NCBI GenBank assembly: GCA_002391465.1
Contig: DGFC01000067.1
Coordinates: 1-19,835, forward strand
From: Firmicutes bacterium UBA3910
GTDB taxonomy: Bacteria; Bacillota; Limnochordia; Darwinibacteriales; Darwinibacteriaceae
Length of the DNA: 19,835 nucleotides
Reading direction: 5' to 3'
Below, piece by piece: positions 1 to 6,678 of this stretch (position 1 is its first letter; every line of letters begins with the position of its first letter). A program made the translations under genes and the position numbers. A model generated the notes under the pieces. That model had not been told where the DNA came from. It did no database searches and worked only from the letters and a program-made list of their open reading frames with translations.

Positions 1-470
1 TGGGCCATCACCCGGCCTTGGAAGGAGTCCTTATACGCACCCCGGAAGATGAAATCACCGATAGTCGTAATCTCATCTCCCGTTCCGGTCGGTGTGAGCA
101 TAGGTACTCCTGCAGCCTGGGCAATGGGTGCCACTGCCATGACGCAGGGGGTAATAACGGGTCCCAAAATGAGCGCCACATTTTCTCGGTCGATCAGACG
201 GCGGGCCGCTTGGGCTGCTTCTGTACCGTCGCCTTTGTCATCGAGGATGACCAAATTGATCTGACGGCCGAGGATCCCGCCTGAGGCGTTGATATCGTCA
301 ACAGCCATGGTCACAGCATTGCGCACTGACTGACCGTAGGTTGACACGCTCCCGGTTAGGGAAGAGATCAGACCCACTTTTATTGGCTCTTCCTGAGCAA
401 AACCTGGTACAACCAACGCACAAACCAGCATTACACAGATTACTACTCTTTTGATTCGCTCATACGACAT
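1..470 (-). CDS. ABC transporter substrate-binding protein, branched-chain amino acid (LivK) type, N-terminal part
   Basis: Partial gene reading off the left edge; about 156 residues are visible. It begins with a hydrophobic signal peptide (residues 1 to about 23) ending in an AxA-type site (PGFA, then QEE). The mature protein opens with IKVGLISSLTGS, followed by GQSVRNAV, DDINASGGILGR and ILDDKGD. This is the usual start of a periplasmic binding protein type I fold (Peripla_BP_6), which captures branched-chain amino acids, amides or similar solutes for a Liv-type ABC importer. Start: ATG at 470-468 with GGAGGAG about 9 bases upstream. No lipobox cysteine is present, so it is predicted to be soluble in a periplasm rather than lipid-anchored. 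The rest of its transporter would lie left of the window. Family assignment is firm; the ligand cannot be told. Confidence 0.9.
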   Translation of the reverse strand, partial: MSYERIKRVVICVMLVCALVVPGFAQEEPIKVGLISSLTGSVSTYGQSVRNAVTMAVDDINASGGILGRQINLVILDDKGDGTEAAQAARRLIDRENVALILGPVITPCVMAVAPIAQAAGVPMLTPTGTGDEITTIGDFIFRGAYKDSFQGRVMA

Positions 471-716
471 TCTGTAATTCTCCTCCATCTCGTTTACGTG
501 TTTTGAGCAATTAAGCCCATGGTTCTACGGAAACTGCAGTCTTCCTCCCAAAACACATATTGATTTCGTAAAAGTTTACACAAAGGGCACAAAAGATCAC
601 AATTTCTTACCAATTCCCAGGCATTTTACGCATTTTAACGTGTTTGACTTTGCGAATCCGCCTACAGGGTTTTCCGTCTCTGCCGGGAAACAAGAGGAAA
701 CAGGGTTTCCATTATT
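471..716. other. Intergenic region between divergent genes, with repeated complementary blocks
   Basis: AT-rich spacer of about 246 bases between the leftward binding-protein gene and the next rightward frame. I found no confident sigma-A promoter on either strand. The right half holds two near-identical direct copies (ACAGGGTTTTCC at 664-675, ACAGGGTTTCC at 700-710) with two inverted counterparts between them (GGGAAAC at 685-691, GGAAAC at 696-701). The last pair forms a short perfect hairpin, GGAAAC-AGG-GTTTCC, at 696-710. This could be a regulatory site or a structured leader; no function is assigned. Confidence 0.4.
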
Positions 717-1058
717 TTGGTGATACAACCGTTTGTCTCTAAATCGGTCCGGAGCTGTCTCGGTAAAATCACCGTTCAAAAAGGTGAAACGGGGAAGTTT
801 GACGAACTCCTCCTTGCGCGCTGCTACTATGAAGCGGTTAGGATACAGGAAGAACGGTTTGGGGATAGGACCGCAAGCGCAGACGATCTCGGGATTCTTC
901 CACTACGGCACGTACTGAAGGGAAATTCGGCGCAGGTGATGGCTTGGTGGGCACAAACAGATGGCCCCTATGGGCGATGCCTAACCCTGGCCGCCCAGCA
1001 CGAGGGAGAGTTCTCGGAGTTGAGCCAATTCATCCGTGCCATTTTGGCTTACAAATAG
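717..1058 (+). CDS. Hypothetical protein, doubtful (about 113 aa)
   Basis: I do not recognise this protein. The frame is open from 648 and ends at TAG 1056-1058. Possible starts are TTG 717 or GTG 720, but neither has a good ribosome binding site, so the N-terminus is uncertain. The first 25 or so residues look poor. The rest is more protein-like, with an acidic/basic helical stretch around YYEAVRIQEERFGDR and a C-terminal helix SELSQFIRAILAYK. No signal peptide, membrane segment or known motif is visible. It ends 24 bases before the toroid gene, which has its own strong ribosome binding site, so the two could share a transcript. It may be a short regulatory or structural protein, the remnant of a longer gene, or not a gene at all. 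Confidence 0.4.
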   Translation: MVIQPFVSKSVRSCLGKITVQKGETGKFDELLLARCYYEAVRIQEERFGDRTASADDLGILPLRHVLKGNSAQVMAWWAQTDGPYGRCLTLAAQHEGEFSELSQFIRAILAYK

Positions 1059-1082
1059 CCTAATTACAAAGGAGATGTTATC

Positions 1083-2018
1083 ATGGAAAAGCTACAACAG
1101 GCTTTTCAACGGGCAGAACGTTGGGTAAAGCGTAGTGCCCGCCCCCTGGAAGCCGCCCGCTGGGATTACGCTTTCAACGGGGGATCCCGTGCCAGGGTGC
1201 TTGACATCCTTGCTGCTTTCCAAAACGAGGATGGGGGATTTGGCAATGCCCTGGAACCCGATTACTGGCTGCCCAGCTCTTCCTCTATAGCCACCTGGAC
1301 AGCGTGCACCATTCTGTTGGAGGTTGAGGCAGACGCTGACCATCCCCTGGTTCGGTCTGTAGTGAATTACCTCTGCTGTAGCCAGGAACCTACGGGCATT
1401 TGGACCACTGTCCTGCCTGAGAACAATGACTATCCCCATGCCCCTTGGTGGCACTGGGAGCCGGGGGTGCAGGAGACCTGGATGTTTAATCCCAGTGTGG
1501 CCTTAGCCGCTTACCTAATCCATTGGTCAGAGCCCGGCAGTCGGACGGCAGAACAGGCATGGATGACGGTGCGGTTGGCTTTGGAGAGGTTGATGGACTG
1601 CAGCAAGATGGATATGCATGAACTCAGCCTGTTTTTGAAGCTTAAGGAACTGATGGAACAGCGGAATGCAGAGTTTGAAACGCAGACCAACTACCGCCTG
1701 GCCGAGGTGGGGGCGAAGGTGAAGGAACTGGTTGGGGTAGAACTGGAGACGGATCCTTCCAAATGGATGGAAGGCTACTTCGCCCTACCTTTAACGTTCA
1801 TCCAGAGCCCAGACAGCTATTTATATCCCGATTACAAGGAGCTGGTAGAGGAAAACCTGAGGGTATTCGCTGAGCAGGTGGATGAAGATGGGCTTTGGCC
1901 CGTTGCTTGGGGCTGGGGAGCTTACCCCGAAGAATTTGCGGTCGCCAAGCGTTACTGGCAGGGAATTATTGCCCTTGAACGCTACCGCATCTTCAAAGCG
2001 TTTGGGTGGCTGGAATAG
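1083..2018 (+). CDS. Alpha/alpha-toroid protein of terpenoid cyclase/prenyltransferase fold, function unknown
   Basis: 311 residues, ATG start with AAAGGAG at a good distance. Near the N-terminus (residues about 47-59) it carries QNEDGGFGNALEP, the Q-x-x-DGGFG pattern typical of the helical repeats in squalene/hopene cyclases and protein prenyltransferase beta subunits. Further repeat-like segments follow: SQEPTGIW near residue 100 and DEDGLWPVAWGWG near residue 265. It has no DxDD or DCTAE catalytic motif that I can see, and at 311 residues it is about half a cyclase. It has no signal peptide, so it is predicted to be cytoplasmic. It is probably a stand-alone toroid protein with a binding or unknown enzymatic role. 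A gene for a membrane-anchored protein begins 24 bases after its stop, which suggests cotranscription. Confidence 0.65.
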   Translation: MEKLQQAFQRAERWVKRSARPLEAARWDYAFNGGSRARVLDILAAFQNEDGGFGNALEPDYWLPSSSSIATWTACTILLEVEADADHPLVRSVVNYLCCSQEPTGIWTTVLPENNDYPHAPWWHWEPGVQETWMFNPSVALAAYLIHWSEPGSRTAEQAWMTVRLALERLMDCSKMDMHELSLFLKLKELMEQRNAEFETQTNYRLAEVGAKVKELVGVELETDPSKWMEGYFALPLTFIQSPDSYLYPDYKELVEENLRVFAEQVDEDGLWPVAWGWGAYPEEFAVAKRYWQGIIALERYRIFKAFGWLE

Positions 2019-2042
2019 AGTAGAAGTGAGGGGGTGGTCTGA

Positions 2043-3008
2043 ATAAAAAAGAGGCGTTGGATTATCATTGCGGTTGCCGTGGGCGTGCTCCTTTTTGCCT
2101 TTGTCCTTTTGGGTGGGGTTTTCGAACTATACACCTTCGGTAACGAAAGGCAGGCTTCAACTGTGTCAGCTGTGCCTGGGCGTCAGGAAAAGCTCGCTTC
2201 TCCGCCGGTTATCGGCATCGTGATCCAGGCTCTGGAAAAGGACAGGGCGGTGAATAGCCGCTTAGGTCACTATCTCCAGGCGGCCTTGGAGGAAACGGGG
2301 CACAGCCGGGTACAGCTGCTCCAGGCTGGCCACACCCGTGAACATGTGGACATCCTTTTGGTGGTGTATTTGGATCTCCACCTTCCCCGTACGCCCTTTT
2401 TCAAAAAAGGGGATTACACCTTCGAAGTGCGCACAGTGTCCCTTTTGACCTACCCTTCCATACACTACGAATACCGCTCCCAAGGCCGTTTTCAATTGGC
2501 GGGCATCTTTTCCCGTCGCCAGGCCGAGGATCGGATTTTACAGGAAGAAGTAAAGGCGTTTGTTGAGGGCTTGAACAAAAGCTTAAATGCCAGTGAGCTC
2601 AGTTTCTTAAGCTACAGGGAAAATGTAGGGGCAATGAACTTGGTGAGGCGCGTACCAACACTGAAGAACACGGTTTCAACCGAATTTGCGGGAGCTTATG
2701 CCGAGTTTATCCCACAAGGAGCTCAGAATCTGTTTGTCTACCGGGACGAACGCCAGGGTGAACGGGGAGTGATCATCTACACCACCGGATTAGAGCTGGA
2801 TGCGCTGCTCTCGTTTTTCGAGCCCCTAATTGAGACAGGCGAGTTTGTGGACTTTGCAGGGGGCAGAATAAGCTACCAATACGAGGATGGGGAGTGCGCT
2901 CTGGACATTATGGTCAAGTATCTTGATCAGGATGGTTATTGGGGCGGTAAGGAGCTAAAAGAGAGGGTTGTAACCATTTACTTCTGGCATAAGCCGCAGA
3001 TTATCTAA
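2043..3008 (+). CDS. Hypothetical membrane-anchored or secreted protein, probable AUA start
   Basis: About 321 residues if translation starts at ATA 2043. The start rests on three observations: an SD-like AGGGGGTG lies 6 bases upstream; an in-frame TGA at 2040-2042 directly precedes it, so no ATG/GTG/TTG start is available further upstream; and residues after it read KKRRW then IIIAVAVGVLLFAFVLLGG, a normal positively charged, hydrophobic export signal or single membrane anchor. The first conventional start, GTG 2079, would remove the basic segment and half the helix and has no ribosome binding site at a usable distance. The remaining 280 or so residues lie outside the membrane and are a mixed alpha/beta domain that I do not recognise (VIGIVIQALEKDR, DILLVVYLDLHLPR, YEDGECALDIMVKYLD). 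No cysteine follows the helix, so it is not a lipoprotein. Confidence 0.65.
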   Translation: MKKRRWIIIAVAVGVLLFAFVLLGGVFELYTFGNERQASTVSAVPGRQEKLASPPVIGIVIQALEKDRAVNSRLGHYLQAALEETGHSRVQLLQAGHTREHVDILLVVYLDLHLPRTPFFKKGDYTFEVRTVSLLTYPSIHYEYRSQGRFQLAGIFSRRQAEDRILQEEVKAFVEGLNKSLNASELSFLSYRENVGAMNLVRRVPTLKNTVSTEFAGAYAEFIPQGAQNLFVYRDERQGERGVIIYTTGLELDALLSFFEPLIETGEFVDFAGGRISYQYEDGECALDIMVKYLDQDGYWGGKELKERVVTIYFWHKPQII

Positions 3009-3039
3009 GCGGAAGCGATTAAGTATGGAGAAATATGGG

Positions 3040-3074
3040 GTAAGAAGGGGGCACGCGCTGTGCCCCCTCCTTAC
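3040..3074. terminator. Hairpin between convergent genes, likely bidirectional terminator
   Basis: Arms at 3040-3054 and 3060-3074 pair over 15 positions with one mismatch, around a 5-base loop; the core GGGGGCAC/GTGCCCCC is perfect. It lies 31 bases after the stop of the rightward gene and 15 bases after the end of the leftward GH3 gene. There is no strong U-tract on either side, so termination efficiency is uncertain, but the position between two converging transcripts supports this role. Confidence 0.7.
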
Positions 3075-3089
3075 AAATGAGGGTTAATC

Positions 3090-5333
3090 TCATGGTGTTA
3101 TCTTGAATTTATTCTGCAGCCCGCCTACACTTACTGTGTATTCACCGGGCGCAACAGCCTTTTCCCCGTCTCCCAAAATGTCGCCGTGGATTGAGGCGAG
3201 CTCCTGGAAACCGAGTTGAAAGGTGACGGTCTTCCTTTCTCCTGGTTCAAGCTGGATTTTGGCAAAGCCCACAAGACTGCGCTGCCTTGGCAGCGTGGGC
3301 CCGTGGCTGGGGCTGAGATAGAGCTGAACTACTTCTTCTCCAACCATCTTACCCCTGTTTTCCACGCGTACCGAAACCTCAACCGTTTCGCCCAATTTCA
3401 CCCGGTTAGACACCTTAAGGTTGGAGTAACTGAAGCTGGTGTAGCTCAGACCCCAACCAAAGGGGTAGAGGGGATCGTAACTGCTCGTGATCCAGTGGTT
3501 GTAACGCTGGGGCAGCTGGGCAGTGCTCCGTGGCCAGGAAAAGGGCAGTTTCCCGGAGGGGTTGTAGCTGCCGAGAAGAACGTCAGCCACTGCGCTGCCG
3601 CCCTCTGTGCCCGGATAAAAGGCCATGAGGATGGCATCTACCTGATCCACAATGTCTGTGATCAAGAGGGGACGCCCACCGATCAGCACGAGGACAATCC
3701 TTTTTCCTTCTGCGCTCAAAGCTTTGATGAGATCTTTATCGGCCTGGTTAAGGCTTGGCTCCAGGTTATCGCCGTGCATTTCGGCATAGGCCCCTTCGCC
3801 CGCAACCACTATCACCACTTCAGCCTCATCTGCAAGCTGCAGTGCCCTGTTGAGATCCGCCGTAAAATGGATGTCTGCCTTAGGTAGGGCAGCCAGAAGA
3901 CCATCCCGTACCGTCACTGCCGGCGGCAGTTCCCAAGGGTTATCTGCCCCCTGCCAGCCGATGGTCCAGCCGCCCATTTGGCTTGTGATACTATGGGCGT
4001 TTGAGCCAACAAGCAGGATGGAGCCAGTCGTCTTGGCGAGGGGCAGAATGTTGTTCTTGTTTTTAAGAAGTGTCATGGATTCTAAGGCGGCCCTTTTGGC
4101 CAGATCGCGGTTGGCGTTTAAAATCACTTTATCCGCCTGTTCCGGATCCACGAAGGGGTTTTCAAAGAGCCCAAGTTTGAATTTCAGTGTTAAAATGCGG
4201 CGTACCGCTTCATCGATACGCTCTTCGCTCACAAGGCCATCTTCCACCAAACTAATCAGATTGCTGGTGAAGCCCTTTGCATCGTGGGGGACCATGGACA
4301 TGTCCACACCGGCGTTAACGCTCAACCGGATGGCATCGCGGTAGTTGTCCGTAATCCGATACGTGGAGTACAACTTCACGATATCCTCCCAATCGCTCAC
4401 CACTACCCCATCAAACCCCATTTGGTTCCGCAGCACTTCTGTTAAGAGGTAATGGGAGGCATGGACAGGTACCCCGTTCACTGTGCCGCTGTTGGGCATA
4501 AACGTGGCTACCCCTGCCTCTATCATTTTCTCAAAGGGAGGGAAATGGACTTCCCGCAGGCTGCGGAGGGACAGCTCCGCATTGGCCCTATCTTGGCCCT
4601 GCTCGGGCTCGGAATAACCAACGAAGTGTTTTGCAGTGGCTGCTACGCGGGGTTCAGACTGAAAGCCTGCAACAGACGCCGCGGCCATTTCTCCTGCCAA
4701 GTAAGGATCTTCGCCAAACGTCTCGTAGAAGCGTCCCCAACGCATGTCTAGGCCCAGATCTCCCACCGGAGCGAAATTCCAGTGGACACCAGTTGCAGCT
4801 ACGTCATTGGCCGCGGCCTCTGCCACTTTCCTCACTAGCTCGGGGTTCCAGGTGGCAGCCAGGCCGATGTTGTGAGGGTAAATGGTTGCCCCTAGCACGG
4901 TGTTGTGGCCGTGGACCGCATCTACACCGTAGATGATTGGTATTCGCAGCCTGGAGTGCTCCAAAGCGTAAGCCTGGATCGCGTTGGTCATTTCAGCCCA
5001 GTCCCGGGGTGTGTTGGGGACTGGAGCGGAACCGCCGCCGCTGAATACGGAGCCGACCACGTTGTCCCTTAGGATGTTTCTCAGCCAAGTGTTGTTGAGA
5101 GGGCCCCGATCCCATTGATCCCGGCCCATCAGGCGGGCCACTTCGATCTGGGTCATCTGCCCCACCTTTTCAGCCAGCGTCATGCGGCTTAATAGGTCTT
5201 CCACCCTTTCTTCAATTGGCAGCTGGGGATCTTGGTAAGGGAAGAGCACCTTGTCAGCTCCGTACAGGTTAGGCGTTAGGGCAAGGATGAGCCCGCAGAC
5301 GACAAGTATTACCCTCCAGTTTCGTTTCAACAT
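3090..5333 (-). CDS. Secreted beta-glucosidase-type glycoside hydrolase, family GH3
   Basis: 747 residues. It hydrolyses terminal beta-linked sugars, probably glucose, from oligosaccharides outside the cytoplasm. Signal peptide residues 1-26, with a cleavage site near NLYGA. The GH3 N-terminal barrel contains KHF (about 235), FAPVGDL and the nucleophile motif VVSDW with Asp about 314. The alpha/beta sandwich domain holds the probable acid/base Glu near residue 518 (AYAEMHGD). A fibronectin III-like domain covers about 650-747 (VEVSVRVENRGKMVGEEVVQLYL). This is the full three-domain layout of Exo1/BglX-type enzymes. Start chosen: ATG 5333 with GGAGGA 10 bases upstream, giving a clean signal peptide; the frame stays open upstream into the GH1 gene but without signal features. 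Last gene of the leftward operon, 32 bases after GH1. The exact substrate (beta-glucan, cello- or other beta-glucosides, xylosides) cannot be fixed. Confidence 0.93.
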   Translation of the reverse strand: MLKRNWRVILVVCGLILALTPNLYGADKVLFPYQDPQLPIEERVEDLLSRMTLAEKVGQMTQIEVARLMGRDQWDRGPLNNTWLRNILRDNVVGSVFSGGGSAPVPNTPRDWAEMTNAIQAYALEHSRLRIPIIYGVDAVHGHNTVLGATIYPHNIGLAATWNPELVRKVAEAAANDVAATGVHWNFAPVGDLGLDMRWGRFYETFGEDPYLAGEMAAASVAGFQSEPRVAATAKHFVGYSEPEQGQDRANAELSLRSLREVHFPPFEKMIEAGVATFMPNSGTVNGVPVHASHYLLTEVLRNQMGFDGVVVSDWEDIVKLYSTYRITDNYRDAIRLSVNAGVDMSMVPHDAKGFTSNLISLVEDGLVSEERIDEAVRRILTLKFKLGLFENPFVDPEQADKVILNANRDLAKRAALESMTLLKNKNNILPLAKTTGSILLVGSNAHSITSQMGGWTIGWQGADNPWELPPAVTVRDGLLAALPKADIHFTADLNRALQLADEAEVVIVVAGEGAYAEMHGDNLEPSLNQADKDLIKALSAEGKRIVLVLIGGRPLLITDIVDQVDAILMAFYPGTEGGSAVADVLLGSYNPSGKLPFSWPRSTAQLPQRYNHWITSSYDPLYPFGWGLSYTSFSYSNLKVSNRVKLGETVEVSVRVENRGKMVGEEVVQLYLSPSHGPTLPRQRSLVGFAKIQLEPGERKTVTFQLGFQELASIHGDILGDGEKAVAPGEYTVSVGGLQNKFKITP

Positions 5334-5365
5334 ATTGTTTTGTCCTCCAAACAGATTTGGACCCA

Positions 5366-6676
5366 TCAGCGCTGTGTCCGCAGGAAGTCTTTGAACCACA
5401 GGGCACTCCGCTTCATTATCCGCTCCTGGGTAGCGAAGTCTACGTAGATGATGCCGAACCGCCTGTCATAACCCCAAGCCCACTCAAAGTTATCTAAGAG
5501 AGACCAGACGAAGTACGCTTCCAAGGGTACTCCATCTTCAATGGCCCGCAGACATTGGGCAAAGTGCCGTTCTAAGTAGGAGCGTCTTTCTTCGTCCTCC
5601 ACTTTTCCGTCCACCACGGTATCCTCGTAGGCAGCGCCGTTTTCAGTAATCTGCAGGGGTATGGGCCCGTAGTCCTTGTGCACCCGCTGGAGCAGATCGT
5701 AGATGCCTTCAGGGTAGACTTCCCAATCCATGGCGGTATGGGGGTTCTCCCCGCGGTGGTGTACCACGTTTCCGTCCTTATCTGCACCGATAATGCCCCG
5801 GGTGTAATAATTGATGCCTAAAAAGTCAATGGGCTTGGAGATGAGCTCCATATCCCCAGGCTGGATAAGGGGCTCAATTACTGCCAAAGCATCCGTTAAA
5901 TCTTCCGGATATTTCCCCTTAAAGACCGGATCTAGATAGATGCGGTTTTGGAATCCATCTGCCCTCTGCAGAGCCTTCAGATCCTCCGGCTTCTCGCTGG
6001 CCGGGTAGTAGGGGGAAAGGTTTAGGGTAATACCGATTTTCTGCGGCAGCCCCATGTCCCGGTAGGCTTCCATAGCCAAACCGTGGGCTAGCAGCAGGTT
6101 ATGGGTGGCGACGAGAAAGTCTGTTTCGCTCGTTTTGCCTGGGGCATGGTGGCCGTTGCCGTAGCCCAAAAAGGCAGAACACCAAGGCTCATTGAGGGTA
6201 ATCCAGGTATCAATGGACGTACCCAGTTCCTGGAAAACTTTAACAGCGTAGTCCCTAAAGTAGTAGGCGGTGTCGCGGTTGAGCCAGCCGCCCTTATCTT
6301 CCAATGCCTGGGGTAGATCCCAGTGGTAGAGGGTCACGGCAGGTTTAATACCCTGTTTCAAGAGCTCATCAACTAGCCGCTTGTAGAAATCCATTCCCTT
6401 CGGGTTGTACTCGCCTGTGCCCTGGGGAAAGATGCGGGGCCAGGCCAGGGAGAAGCGGTAACTGTCCACGCCCAGTTCTTTAATCAGGGCCACGTCTTCT
6501 TTGTATCGGTGGTAATGGTCACAGGCTACGTCGCCCGTATCTCCGTTCAGCACTTTACCGGGCGTGTGGCTGAAGCGATCCCAGATAGACTCGCCGCGGC
6601 CATCTTCGTTAACTGCCCCTTCAATTTGATAGGAAGCGGTGGCTACGCCCCAAACGAAATTATCCGGAAACTTCAT
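5366..6676 (-). CDS. bglA: Cytoplasmic beta-glucosidase, family GH1
   Basis: 436 residues, a normal length for bacterial GH1. It has no signal peptide, so it should act inside the cell on imported beta-linked oligosaccharides, releasing monosaccharide. The signatures are complete: N-terminal FPDNFVWGVATASYQIEGA, acid/base Glu163 in TLNEPW, nucleophile Glu345 in ITENGA, and the sugar-binding segment WSLLDNFEWAWGY with Glu398. ATG 6676 is preceded by AGGAGG, which lies inside the last codons of the upstream glycosidase gene (those codons read R-R-N-stop), leaving only 2 bases between the stop and this start. Translation of the two genes is therefore tightly linked. Known GH1 activities include beta-glucosidase, beta-galactosidase, beta-fucosidase and related ones; beta-glucosidase is the default. 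The bglA symbol marks the family type, not proven orthology. Confidence 0.95.
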   Translation of the reverse strand: MKFPDNFVWGVATASYQIEGAVNEDGRGESIWDRFSHTPGKVLNGDTGDVACDHYHRYKEDVALIKELGVDSYRFSLAWPRIFPQGTGEYNPKGMDFYKRLVDELLKQGIKPAVTLYHWDLPQALEDKGGWLNRDTAYYFRDYAVKVFQELGTSIDTWITLNEPWCSAFLGYGNGHHAPGKTSETDFLVATHNLLLAHGLAMEAYRDMGLPQKIGITLNLSPYYPASEKPEDLKALQRADGFQNRIYLDPVFKGKYPEDLTDALAVIEPLIQPGDMELISKPIDFLGINYYTRGIIGADKDGNVVHHRGENPHTAMDWEVYPEGIYDLLQRVHKDYGPIPLQITENGAAYEDTVVDGKVEDEERRSYLERHFAQCLRAIEDGVPLEAYFVWSLLDNFEWAWGYDRRFGIIYVDFATQERIMKRSALWFKDFLRTQR

Positions 6677-6678
6677 AA

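Noticed and set aside
3216..3887. 223-codon plus-strand frame inside the GH3 gene
   Set aside because: Shadow of a clear GH3 coding sequence on the other strand; no ribosome binding site and no recognisable protein features.
5334..5399. GH3 start at 5399, overlapping the GH1 gene
   Set aside because: It would add 22 non-signal residues before a good signal peptide; ATG 5333 has a proper ribosome binding site.
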